Shown here piece by piece: positions 32,244-38,851 of a stretch of 38,851 nt of DNA. The notes under the pieces were generated by a model, which saw nothing but the letters and a program-made list of their open reading frames with translations, did not search any database and was not told the DNA's origin. How positions within the stretch are numbered: position 1 is the first letter of the stretch; each line of letters begins with the position of its first letter. The DNA lies in contig NZ_WTUZ01000033.1 in NCBI RefSeq assembly GCF_009882985.1, positions 1-38,851 on the forward strand, given 5' to 3'. The translations under genes were made by a program, and so were the position numbers. The DNA comes from Paenibacillus silvestris. GTDB lineage: Bacteria > Bacillota > Bacilli > Paenibacillales > NBRC-103111.

Positions 32244-33077
32244 ATGAAAAAAACATGGCCCTACACGACAGCGATAATCGTTTCAATCAGCCTGCTCTCG
32301 TTTTTGTTCAAACAGTACGCCCAAGCACACGGACCTTTTCAGCATGTGAAAAACTACTCGCTTTATTATGGAAGTTCAACTGTCCAGGCAATCAACAAAT
32401 TAAAAACGAAGGATCTTATTATTATTGAACCCCAGCTCTTCACTAAGGATCAAATCAAGGATATTCAGTCGAAGGGCACCCTTGTCATTGGTTACCTGAG
32501 CCTGATGGAAGCGCCTGCATGGAACTTGCTCCGCTCAAAGGATCTGGTGCCACAGGATTATTTATGGCAAAAAGGCGAGCGTATCCATTTCCCGCAGTGG
32601 GACTCTTACTTAATGGATTTGCGACAAAGTCACTATCGAAATCTGCTGACAGCAGAAATGCAAACTTCGATCGCGGACAAAGGAATGAACGGAGTTTTCC
32701 TTGATACCGTTGGGGATATTGATGATTACATCAAAGATACAACAACCCAGACACAAACGAGAGAAGCTTACGTGACTTTCCTACACGATGTGAGGAAACA
32801 GTTCCCGCAGCTCTCCATCATACAAAATCGCGGTTTTGAAACGCTGGATTATTCGGCCGCTTATATCGATGCCTTCCTATGGGAAGACTGGCGGGCCAAT
32901 TGGAAGAAGGATGCCTGGATGAAGGCGAACGTAGAGAAGCTGCAGAAGGAGCAGAAGAAGGGATTAACCGTTTTTACGATCTCTTTGCATAAAGAGAGTT
33001 CTCCCGGAAAAGAAGCTCGTAAGTTGAAATTCATACATATGAATGCCCCAGACGGGTACACGGAAAAAGTGTACTAA
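32244..33077 (+). CDS. Secreted PelA-hydrolase-like glycosidase (GH114/GH166 type)
   Basis: 277 residues from ATG 32244 (an in-frame GTG at 32235 is an alternative). A signal peptide ends near QYAQA|HG (28/29). The rest is an endo-alpha-1,4-polygalactosaminidase-type TIM barrel: VIGYLSLMEAPAWN (81-94), GVFLDTVGDIDD (150-161) with Asp154, SIIQNRGFE near 191, and FLWEDW (211-216) with Glu214 as a likely catalytic acid. This fold is the hydrolase half of Gram-negative PelA (GH166). It would cut Pel or another GalN/GalNAc polymer outside the cell. It is divergent from the Pel operon, convergent with the epimerase gene by 5 bp. Confidence 0.83.
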   Translation: MKKTWPYTTAIIVSISLLSFLFKQYAQAHGPFQHVKNYSLYYGSSTVQAINKLKTKDLIIIEPQLFTKDQIKDIQSKGTLVIGYLSLMEAPAWNLLRSKDLVPQDYLWQKGERIHFPQWDSYLMDLRQSHYRNLLTAEMQTSIADKGMNGVFLDTVGDIDDYIKDTTTQTQTREAYVTFLHDVRKQFPQLSIIQNRGFETLDYSAAYIDAFLWEDWRANWKKDAWMKANVEKLQKEQKKGLTVFTISLHKESSPGKEARKLKFIHMNAPDGYTEKVY

Positions 33078-33082
33078 TTGCG

Positions 33083-34003
33083 TTAATCATATTGTGTTTG
33101 ATAATAGGCAAATGTTGCTCCCAAACCGTCCCTAAGTGTAAACATGGGGCTCCAGCCGAGAGCATTAAGCGCTGCGCGATTGTCTAATCGGCTGTGGACG
33201 ATATCGCCTGTGCGTGCGGCTTCATAAGATGGATTGAAGCTGCTTCCGGTAATGGAGCACATTTCCTTCAGAAGGTCGTTGACGCTCGTTTGTTCATTGC
33301 AACTAATATTGTAAATCCCACGACTGCCTTTATTCAGGGCAGCTCTGTTGGCTCTCACGATGTCTTGGACATAAATGAAATCTCTCGTTTGTTCCCCATC
33401 GCCATAAATGATCGGCTGCTTGCCTTCCAGAAGCTTATCCAAAAAGATGGCAACGACCCCGCCCTCTCCTTTAGGGTCCTGCCTAACACCATATACATTC
33501 GCATACCGCAGGATGGTATAGTCCATACCAGATAGCAAAGCAAAACTTTCAATGTAATGTTCCGGCGTATGCTTAGAAATACCATAGAAGGATAGCGGCC
33601 TGACCGGATGCGCTTCGTCCACACTCAAATATTGCGGAGTCCCATAGACCGCAGCAGAGGAGGCATAAATCAACTTCCGAACACCATGCTCTCGGCACTG
33701 CTCCAGCAAGGCAATTGTCCCCAAAATGTTGATTTTGGCATCCAAGAATGGATTCGCAAGCGAAGTCTGAATATCGATTTGCGCCGCATGATGAATGACA
33801 ACCTCTGGACGCGCAGCAGCGAATACCTCCGCAAGCCCACTGTCCAGTAAATCCCCATGATGAAAAACAGCTCTTGGATTCACATATGCCATATGCCCCG
33901 TAGAAAGATTATCAAGTATATGCACATCATGCCCCTCCTGAAGCAGGTCATCGACAATCTGTGATCCAATAAAACCGGCTCCTCCGGTAACTAAAATGTT
34001 CAC
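33083..34003 (-). CDS. UDP-sugar 4-epimerase (extended SDR), PelX/GalE-like
   Basis: 306 residues from GTG 34003 (GGAGG 9 nt away). NAD-binding TGGAGFIG (6-13) and the catalytic Ser116 with Tyr140-x3-Lys144 (FYGISK) show an extended short-chain dehydrogenase of the UDP-glucose/UDP-GlcNAc 4-epimerase group. In Pseudomonas species a PelX epimerase of this kind makes UDP-GalNAc for Pel. Given its place at the edge of the Pel locus, UDP-GlcNAc to UDP-GalNAc conversion is likely, but substrate choice cannot be read here; some relatives act on other nucleotide sugars. It is on the same strand as the pel operon but separated by the hydrolase gene. Confidence 0.85.
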   Translation of the reverse strand: MNILVTGGAGFIGSQIVDDLLQEGHDVHILDNLSTGHMAYVNPRAVFHHGDLLDSGLAEVFAAARPEVVIHHAAQIDIQTSLANPFLDAKINILGTIALLEQCREHGVRKLIYASSAAVYGTPQYLSVDEAHPVRPLSFYGISKHTPEHYIESFALLSGMDYTILRYANVYGVRQDPKGEGGVVAIFLDKLLEGKQPIIYGDGEQTRDFIYVQDIVRANRAALNKGSRGIYNISCNEQTSVNDLLKEMCSITGSSFNPSYEAARTGDIVHSRLDNRAALNALGWSPMFTLRDGLGATFAYYQTQYD

Positions 34004-34130
34004 GTAAATACTCCTCCCCCTACTGCTAACGCAAGCAACGCATACTACTTTGAATCTACAGCTTTACCGTTAGTTTAACCCTATCTCTCTATTTTACCAA
34101 AAGAATGCAGAAAATCGGCGTAAACGGACA

Positions 34131-34160
34131 AAAAACAAGCCATCCTCTTACGAGAACGGC
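34131..34160 (-). terminator. Terminator of glcD-glcF
   Basis: On the minus strand GCCGTTCTC, a GTAA loop and GAGGATGGC form a 9 bp stem (two G-U pairs), then TTG and TTTTTT. It lies 16 bp past the glcF stop. Confidence 0.82.
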
Positions 34161-34175
34161 CTGCTTGGTTAGAAC

Positions 34176-35504
34176 TTAATGTTTGACAACACGATCATAT
34201 AAAAAGTCCGCAATATGGACAGCTTCCATCTTGCCTTTTTGCCCATGCTTATCAATCCCCAGTTTCATCTGCAGCAAGCAGCCTGGGTTGCTCGTCACCA
34301 GATAGCTGGCCTCGGTCGCATTCACATTCACCATTTTACCTTCGAGAATCTGATTCGCCATCTCTGGCTGCGTCACGTTATAAATACCAGCAGATCCACA
34401 GCAAGAGCCCGCATCCTTCATTTCAACAAAAGTAACATTACCTACTTCTTTCAGCAGCTGTCTGGACGGATTGCTGCCTTTCATTACATTGCGCAGATGG
34501 CAGGAATCTTGATACGTCACACGGGTAGAAGTCGTAGCCGACTCACTGTCAGCGAACTGCAGTGGACGCCCTTTTTCCACAAGAATAGTTGAAATGTCTT
34601 TCACACGCTTAGCGAACCAGTCTGCAGCTTCCTTCCATTCCGGCTCATCATGCAGTAAATGATCGTACTCCACTAGAATCGCGCCGCAACCACCTGCATT
34701 CGATACAATAAAGTCGACGCCGGCTTCTTGGAAAGCACGAATGTTATTTTTGGCCAGCATTTTGGCTTGATCGCTTTCACCGCTATGTGCATGTAGAGCG
34801 CCGCAGCAGTTCTGCGTCTCCGGAATGACAACATCAAAGCCTGCTTCAGACAGCAGCTTGACGGTTTTGATATTCGTTTGGGTGAACATCACATCCATCA
34901 AACAGCCCCTGAACATGCCGACGGTAGCAATCTTCTCCCCTTTGGCCGGGATGAAAGTGCCGAGGAGTTGTGTAATGCCTTTGCCGGAAGCATCAGGCAG
35001 AATTTTCTCCATATCAGACAGCTGCTTGGAAAATAAACCGACAACGCCTGTTTTTCGAACAACGGACTGCAGTCCTGACTTTTTATAAAAATGCATTCCT
35101 GATCCAAGCAGGCGCATTTTTTGTTGGGAGGGGAACAGCTCTTTGAAAACCATCTTGCGTACGCCGCGTATCCACCATCTATGCTGTTTCGTATGCGTTT
35201 CAACTGCATCGCGGGCCTGTTCAATTAGTTGCCCATATTTCACATCGGCCGGACAAGCCGGCTCACATGCGCGGCAGCCCAAGCAGTGGTTCATTTGATC
35301 CTCGAAGGAAATACCCGGTTCCATAATGCCATCTACGGCTGCTTTCATCAAGGAAATGCGCCCGCGCGGGGACTCGGCTTCAATGCCCGTTTCCTTAAAC
35401 GTTGGACACACAGGAAGGCAGAAGCCGCAGCGCATGCAGTTCGTCAATTGATTGTAATCCAGCTTCTGGATTAGCGTTTCCTGAAGAGTTGCCCCTTTAG
35501 CCAC
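34176..35504 (-). CDS. glcF: Glycolate/lactate oxidase iron-sulfur subunit
   Basis: 442 residues from GTG 35504. Two 4Fe-4S ligand sets are complete: Cys23/26/29/33 (CMRCGFCLPVCP) and Cys74/77/80/84 (CLGCRACEPACP). Two CCG domains follow (QNCCGALHAHSGE near 235 and GSCCGSAGIYNV near 370), as in GlcF/LldE-type proteins. It passes electrons from the flavin subunit GlcD to the respiratory chain or quinone pool. The start overlaps the end of glcD by 8 bp, so the two are translated together. Bacillus subtilis has the same pair (ysfD with ysfC). A GlcE-type third subunit is not present here, as usual in Bacilli. Confidence 0.9.
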   Translation of the reverse strand: MAKGATLQETLIQKLDYNQLTNCMRCGFCLPVCPTFKETGIEAESPRGRISLMKAAVDGIMEPGISFEDQMNHCLGCRACEPACPADVKYGQLIEQARDAVETHTKQHRWWIRGVRKMVFKELFPSQQKMRLLGSGMHFYKKSGLQSVVRKTGVVGLFSKQLSDMEKILPDASGKGITQLLGTFIPAKGEKIATVGMFRGCLMDVMFTQTNIKTVKLLSEAGFDVVIPETQNCCGALHAHSGESDQAKMLAKNNIRAFQEAGVDFIVSNAGGCGAILVEYDHLLHDEPEWKEAADWFAKRVKDISTILVEKGRPLQFADSESATTSTRVTYQDSCHLRNVMKGSNPSRQLLKEVGNVTFVEMKDAGSCCGSAGIYNVTQPEMANQILEGKMVNVNATEASYLVTSNPGCLLQMKLGIDKHGQKGKMEAVHIADFLYDRVVKH

Positions 35505-36912
35505 GGTCGATCACCACCCTGCGTCTGGATTCTTTGGCAAACATTTTGCCCGGATTCAATAAATGATGAGGGTCGAACACGTCTTTAATCCCTTTCATCA
35601 TCGCAATGCCGCTGCTTCCTACTTTCCATTCCAAGAAAGGTGCTTTAACCAGACCAACGCCGTGCTCGCCTGTGATCGTTCCGCCCATCTGGATCGCAGC
35701 TTCAAAAATCTCCTCGAAAGCTGCTTCCACACGGTGGATTTCATCATGATCCCTTGCATCCGTTGTAGCTGTCGGGTGAAGATTGCCGTCTCCTGCATGC
35801 CCAAATGTGCAAATCTGCACACGATGCTTCTCGGCGATTCGGTTAATCTCCAGCACCATATCCGCAATCTTGGAGCGCGGTACTGTCGCATCCTCCAGAA
35901 TCGTTGTCGGACGCAACCGTGCAAGTGCCGTGAAGGCGCTTCTTCTTGCAGTCAACAGCTTCAGCGCTTCCTCCTGATTGCTCGCAATGCTAACTTCGTG
36001 CGCCTGTTCTTCGCGGCAAATTTCCGAGATGCGGGCAATGTCCCGCTCTACCATTTCCATCTCGCCATCCTGCTCAATCAGGAGGATCGCTGCCATATCT
36101 AGCGGTAGACCGAGCTTCGCGAAGTCGTCTACAACGCGGATCGTTGGATTATCCATGAATTCCAGAGTTGCTGGAATGATGCGATTTTCAATAATTTTGG
36201 AGACCGTACGGGCTGCGCCGTATAAATCTTTGTACATGGCCAGCATCGTTTTCTTATACTTTGGAGGTGGAATCAATTTCAGAGTAGCTTCCGTAATAAC
36301 AGCAAGTGTTCCCTCTGAGCCGATCAGCAGCTTCGTCAAATCATATCCAGCTACGTCTTTCATCAATTTTCCGCCTGTACGCATGATTTCACCGTTAGCC
36401 AGTACGCACTCCAAGCCGATTACATAGTCTTTGGTCGTGCCGTATTTCAGACCACGTAGTCCTCCGGAGCACTCCGCAATATTGCCACCAATCGTAGAGA
36501 TCGCCATAGAACTTGGATCTGGTGGATAAAATAAGCCCAGACCTTCAATGTGCTCAATAAACTGCTTCGTAATAATACCCGGCTGCACGGTTGCCGTCAG
36601 ATTCTGCATATCAACGTCAAGGATCGCGTTCATACGATGCATTACCATCACAATGCCGCCTTGAACAGGAACGGTTCCGCCGCAAAGATTCGTGCCTGAG
36701 CCCCTGCTCACTAGCGGAATACGATGCTCATTCAACACCTTCATAATGGCGGAGACCTGTGCCGTATCCTTGGGGTAGATGACGCCATCCGGCAGCGACT
36801 GGAGCATAGGTGTTCCGTCATACGAATGGGTAACGAGAGATTCCATATCATCTTTAAAATACATATCGCCTACAATATTGAACAGTTGTTGTCTAATTTG
36901 GTTATCGAGCAT
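35497..36912 (-). CDS. glcD: FAD-binding glycolate/D-lactate oxidase subunit
   Basis: 471 residues of the VAO/PCMH flavoprotein family. The FAD-binding motif PLVSRGSGTNLCGGTVP lies at 66-82, followed by DPSSMAISTIGGNIAECSGG near 132-151 and LLIGSEGTLAVITE near 195-208. The C-terminal FAD-linked oxidase part has FGHAGDGNLHPT near 368 and GEHGVGLVK near 422. It oxidises glycolate to glyoxylate or D-lactate to pyruvate; the two cannot be told apart by sequence alone. ATG start with GGGAGG 5 nt upstream. Divergent from the GntR/FadR-type regulator, with a palindrome in between. Confidence 0.92.
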   Translation of the reverse strand: MLDNQIRQQLFNIVGDMYFKDDMESLVTHSYDGTPMLQSLPDGVIYPKDTAQVSAIMKVLNEHRIPLVSRGSGTNLCGGTVPVQGGIVMVMHRMNAILDVDMQNLTATVQPGIITKQFIEHIEGLGLFYPPDPSSMAISTIGGNIAECSGGLRGLKYGTTKDYVIGLECVLANGEIMRTGGKLMKDVAGYDLTKLLIGSEGTLAVITEATLKLIPPPKYKKTMLAMYKDLYGAARTVSKIIENRIIPATLEFMDNPTIRVVDDFAKLGLPLDMAAILLIEQDGEMEMVERDIARISEICREEQAHEVSIASNQEEALKLLTARRSAFTALARLRPTTILEDATVPRSKIADMVLEINRIAEKHRVQICTFGHAGDGNLHPTATTDARDHDEIHRVEAAFEEIFEAAIQMGGTITGEHGVGLVKAPFLEWKVGSSGIAMMKGIKDVFDPHHLLNPGKMFAKESRRRVVIDRG

Positions 36913-36953
36913 AGCAGCCTCCCACGGGACTAATCATATCTATCAACAATAAG

Positions 36954-36967
36954 TGATCATGTGATCA
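36954..36967. promoter_or_regulatory. Candidate operator between glcD and the FadR-type regulator
   Basis: TGATCATGTGATCA is a near-perfect palindrome (only the two middle bases break it), about 42 bp from the glcD start and 67 bp from the regulator start. GntR/FadR proteins bind short palindromes of similar size. Which protein binds is inferred from position. Confidence 0.45.
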
Positions 36968-37033
36968 GATGACTTTCCTTCTATTTTAGCTTATGATTGA
37001 ATAGATGTATAGATCTTTTATGGGGGAATAGGC

Positions 37034-37768
37034 ATGGCATTTCAGCAGATACGGCCGCAAAAGGGCTCGGAAATCGTAATGGAGCAAATTAAAACACAAA
37101 TAGAGACAGGAACCTATGCACCAGGTTCAAAGTTGCCAACTGTCGTTGAGCTCGCTGCGAGCTTCCAAGTTGGCCGATCTACGATTCGCGAAGCCCTGAG
37201 CGGGTTGAAAGCAATTGGATGGGTGGATATCCGGCATGGCGGAGGTACCTTCGTCAGCAATCCGCTGCCTACGGACAGCGCGTCCCTCTTTGATCAAGGA
37301 GACTCGCTGCAAGAAGTGCAGGAGGTGCGGAGGTTCATCGAAGCGGGTTGTGCGTCGCTGGCCGCAGTTAGGCGGACAGAAGCCAATGTAGCTGCGCTTC
37401 GGGATATTCTTCAGGCGATGGAGCGGTCCCTTGGCAACGAGGACGATAGTGAACAAGCCGATATCCGTTTTCACCTGGAAATCGCCAAAGCCTCCCATAA
37501 TTCCCTCATGATCGGAATGATGGAGTCTTTAACGGAGAGACTTCAGGTGAGCATGAAGGCTTCTCGCCGTTTGTGGTTTTTTGCTGAGCGCGCATCTGCC
37601 GAGAAGCTTCTGCAGGAGCATCGTGACATTGTCGATGCCATCGATGCCCGGGATGAGACGCTTGCAGCGGAGCGGATGTCGCAGCATATACAGAAGGTGG
37701 ACCAGGTTGTCCAGCGGCTGGCCAAGCTGTCTACGGATGCTTCCATGCAGACGCCTTCTGGTTCCTGA
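37034..37768 (+). CDS. GntR family regulator, FadR/LldR type
   Basis: 244 residues. The winged helix covers about 8-75 (IKTQIETGTYAPGSKLPTVV, then FQVGRSTIREALSGLKAIGW and IRHGGGTFV). The FCD ligand-binding domain follows (about 85-235) with metal-type residues in DIRFHLEIAKASHN and LLQEHRDIVDAIDARD; FCD proteins often bind a carboxylic acid. ATG start with GGGGGA 6 nt upstream. Being divergent from glcD-glcF, it likely regulates them in response to glycolate or lactate. Related to LldR, but the effector is not certain. Confidence 0.9.
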   Translation: MAFQQIRPQKGSEIVMEQIKTQIETGTYAPGSKLPTVVELAASFQVGRSTIREALSGLKAIGWVDIRHGGGTFVSNPLPTDSASLFDQGDSLQEVQEVRRFIEAGCASLAAVRRTEANVAALRDILQAMERSLGNEDDSEQADIRFHLEIAKASHNSLMIGMMESLTERLQVSMKASRRLWFFAERASAEKLLQEHRDIVDAIDARDETLAAERMSQHIQKVDQVVQRLAKLSTDASMQTPSGS

Positions 37769-37794
37769 TCGGTTGAAGGGTAGCATGTTGCAAG

Positions 37795-37843
37795 AAAAGA
37801 GTGCCTAATTCCTGCTTCATCTACAGGAATTAGGCACTCTTTT
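37795..37843. terminator. Terminator after the FadR-type gene, strong in both directions
   Basis: AAAAGAGTGCCTAATTCCTG and its exact complement at 37824-37843 form a perfect 20 bp stem with T/A-rich flanks on both sides. It ends the rightward regulator gene and backs up the terminator of the tRNA operon. Confidence 0.95.
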
Positions 37844-37864
37844 CTTATGTGTCAGGGTATACAG

Positions 37865-37898
37865 AAAAACAGGTAAAACCATGAGATGGTCTTACCTG
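37865..37898 (-). terminator. Terminator of the rrn-tRNA operon
   Basis: On the minus strand CAGGTAAGACCAT, a CTC loop and ATGGTTTTACCTG form a 13 bp stem with one mismatch, then TTTTT. It lies 10 bp after the tRNA-Leu gene, the last gene of the operon. Confidence 0.88.
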
Positions 37899-37907
37899 TC
37901 TTTGAGA

Positions 37908-37987
37908 TGCGCGTAGAGGGACTTGAACCCCCACGGTCGCCCGCTAGATCCTAAGTCTAGTGCGTCTGCCAATTCCGCCATACGCGC
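37908..37987 (-). tRNA. tRNA-Leu (UAG anticodon)
   Basis: The acceptor arm pairs GCGCGTA with TACGCGC. The anticodon stem CTAGA/TCTAG has loop CTTAGGA, giving UAG. There is a long variable region, as expected for leucine, and a GGGGGTTCAAGTCCC T arm. CCA is not encoded. Length 80 nt. Confidence 0.95.
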
Positions 37988-37992
37988 GCATG

Positions 37993-38068
<76 letters not shown>

Positions 38069-38109
38069 ATATTCATTTGTAATGGGGTTCCCGAAAAGTA
38101 ATCGGAGAA

Positions 38110-38182
<73 letters not shown>

Positions 38183-38201
38183 TTACAAGGTGTTGGAAAA
38201 A

Positions 38202-38278
38202 TGGCGGAGCCGACGGGATTCGAACCCGCGGTCTCCTGCGTGACAGGCAGGCATGTTAGGCCTCTACACCACGGCTCC
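38202..38278 (-). tRNA. tRNA-Asp (GUC anticodon)
   Basis: The acceptor arm pairs GGAGCCG with CGGCTCC. The anticodon stem CCTGC/GCAGG has loop CTGTCAC, giving GUC (aspartate). Discriminator G and CCA are encoded. Length 77 nt. Confidence 0.95.
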
Positions 38279-38303
38279 GCGTTATAAAGTGTAACTGTTA
38301 TAA

Positions 38304-38379
38304 TGGTGAACGCTGACGGGATCGAACCGCCGACCCTTACCCTGTCAAGGTAATGCTCTCCCAGCTGAGCTAAGCGTTC
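38304..38379 (-). tRNA. tRNA-Val (GAC anticodon)
   Basis: The acceptor arm pairs GAACGCT with AGCGTTC. The anticodon stem TTACC/GGTAA has loop TTGACAG, giving GAC (valine). CCA is encoded. Length 76 nt. Confidence 0.94.
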
Positions 38380-38388
38380 AGGCATTAG

Positions 38389-38463
38389 TGGTGACCCGTA
38401 GGGGACTCGAACCCCTGTTACCTCCGTGAAAGGGAGGTGTCTTAACCACTTGACCAACGGGCC
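38389..38463 (-). tRNA. tRNA-Glu (UUC anticodon)
   Basis: GGCCCGTTGGTCAAG start; anticodon stem CCTCC/GGAGG with loop CTTTCAC, giving UUC (glutamate). CCA is encoded. First tRNA after the 5S gene. Length 75 nt. Glu-tRNA synthetase in such organisms also makes the Glu-tRNA(Gln) used by GatCAB. Confidence 0.95.
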
Positions 38464-38505
38464 AAAATTCCCCAAAACGAAAATCCGTATTGGGGCAAAT
38501 ATACT

Positions 38506-38622
38506 GCTTGGCAACGTTCTACTCTCCCAGAACCCTGCGGTTCAAGTACCATCGACGCTGGAGGGCTTAACGGTTGTGTTCGAGATGGGAACGCGTGGGT
38601 CCCCTCCGCCATCATCACCAAA
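38506..38622 (-). rRNA. 5S rRNA
   Basis: On the minus strand it begins TTTGGTGATGATGGCGGAGG and ends GTTGCCAAGC, with the conserved CGTTCCCATCTCGAACAC and GTTAAGCCCTCCAGCG blocks in place. The ends pair as in other Bacilli. About 117 nt. Complete. Confidence 0.96.
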
Positions 38623-38639
38623 CAGTCAAAGCGTGGTTT

Positions 38640-38658
38640 GCGCCTTGAAAACTAGATA
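38640..38658 (-). promoter_or_regulatory. 23S-5S spacer processing element
   Basis: The minus strand between 23S and 5S contains TATCTAGTTTTCAAGGCGC. In Bacilli, this AGTTTTCAAGG pairs with a CCTTGAAAACT before the 23S gene to form the RNase III stem. The partner lies outside the window, so the pairing is inferred from the family. Confidence 0.45.
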
Positions 38659-38727
38659 CGAAACTTGCGTAAAGAATATTTGTCATCTCTGTTAGACGTA
38701 GAGACTAGCTGCTTAGTCAGCTGTTTT

Positions 38728-38851
38728 GGTTAAGCCCTCGACCGATTAGTATTCGTCAGCTGCATGCGTTACCGCACTTCCACCTCGAACCTATCAACCT
38801 CGTCGTCTACAAGGGGTCTTACATACTGGGAAATCTCATCTTGAGGGGGGC
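38728..38851 (-). rRNA. 23S rRNA, 3' end only (partial)
   Basis: The minus strand ends with the conserved GACGAATACTAATCGGTCGA and GGGCTTAACC of the Bacilli 23S 3' terminus, preceded by GATGAGATTTCCC. Only the last 124 nt or so are in the window; the gene continues to the right. Confidence 0.97.

Noticed and set aside
37795..37843. Perfect inverted repeat near the tRNA cluster as a phage attachment or IS end
   Set aside because: It has terminator flanks, sits between convergent units, and no integrase or transposase is present.

Overview
The window comes from a low-to-mid GC, spore-former-type Firmicute, most likely Paenibacillus or a close relative. Supporting signs are the 5S and 16S sequences, strong GGAGG ribosome binding sites, many TTG and GTG starts, gatCAB, and a perR / ygzB-like / ygxA-like block beside an rRNA operon, as in Bacillus. 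Both ends lie inside rRNA operons read leftward. The right edge holds the 3' end of a 23S gene, then 5S and six tRNAs (Glu, Val, Asp, Phe, Thr, Leu). The left edge holds the first bases of a 16S gene with tandem promoters. The window is therefore the complete interval between two co-oriented rrn operons. Genus-level placement is an inference from memory of these families.

Layout, left to right. 1-4.2 kb: 16S start, rrn promoters, ygxA-like nucleotidyltransferase, ygzB-like membrane zinc-ribbon protein, an anchored GH18 hydrolase, and the peroxide regulator perR. 4.2-5.8 kb: an ECF sigma factor with a Cys-less one-TM partner and a TM2-like membrane protein. 5.8-7.0 kb: MgtC-like protein and GNAT acetyltransferase. 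7.0-10.4 kb: gatCAB, the Glu/Asp-tRNA amidotransferase. 10.4-14.9 kb: a TetR-controlled export operon (membrane-fusion protein, ABC-2 permease, TolC-like protein) with no ATPase gene. 15.0-17.9 kb: an unknown 126-residue protein, a DUF3817 protein, a MATE transporter and a YhcH-family protein. 18.0-20.7 kb: transketolase and FSA-type transaldolase. 20.9-24.7 kb: a sugar-oxidation operon (amidohydrolase/lactonase, aldo-keto reductase, zinc dehydrogenase) with a divergent AraC regulator. 24.7-34.0 kb: a Gram-positive Pel exopolysaccharide locus. 34.2-37.8 kb: glycolate/lactate oxidase subunits glcD-glcF with a divergent GntR/FadR regulator. 37.9-38.85 kb: tRNAs, 5S and 23S.

The most notable system is the Pel locus. 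A leftward operon reads response-regulator receiver, PelD-like, PelE-like, PelA-deacetylase-like, PelF, PelG. The D-E-A(DA)-F-G order matches the Pel operon described in Bacillus cereus. Here it starts with a receiver-only protein, has a divergent secreted PelA-hydrolase-like (GH114/GH166-type) gene, and is followed across that gene by a UDP-sugar 4-epimerase that could supply the precursor. The PelD-like protein keeps an RxxD motif just before a degenerate GGDEF site, which suggests cyclic-di-GMP control. Polymerisation, export, deacetylation, hydrolysis, precursor supply and regulation could thus all be encoded in about 9.3 kb.

I see no CRISPR array, insertion sequence, integrase or prophage gene. 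Most operons end in clear intrinsic terminators.
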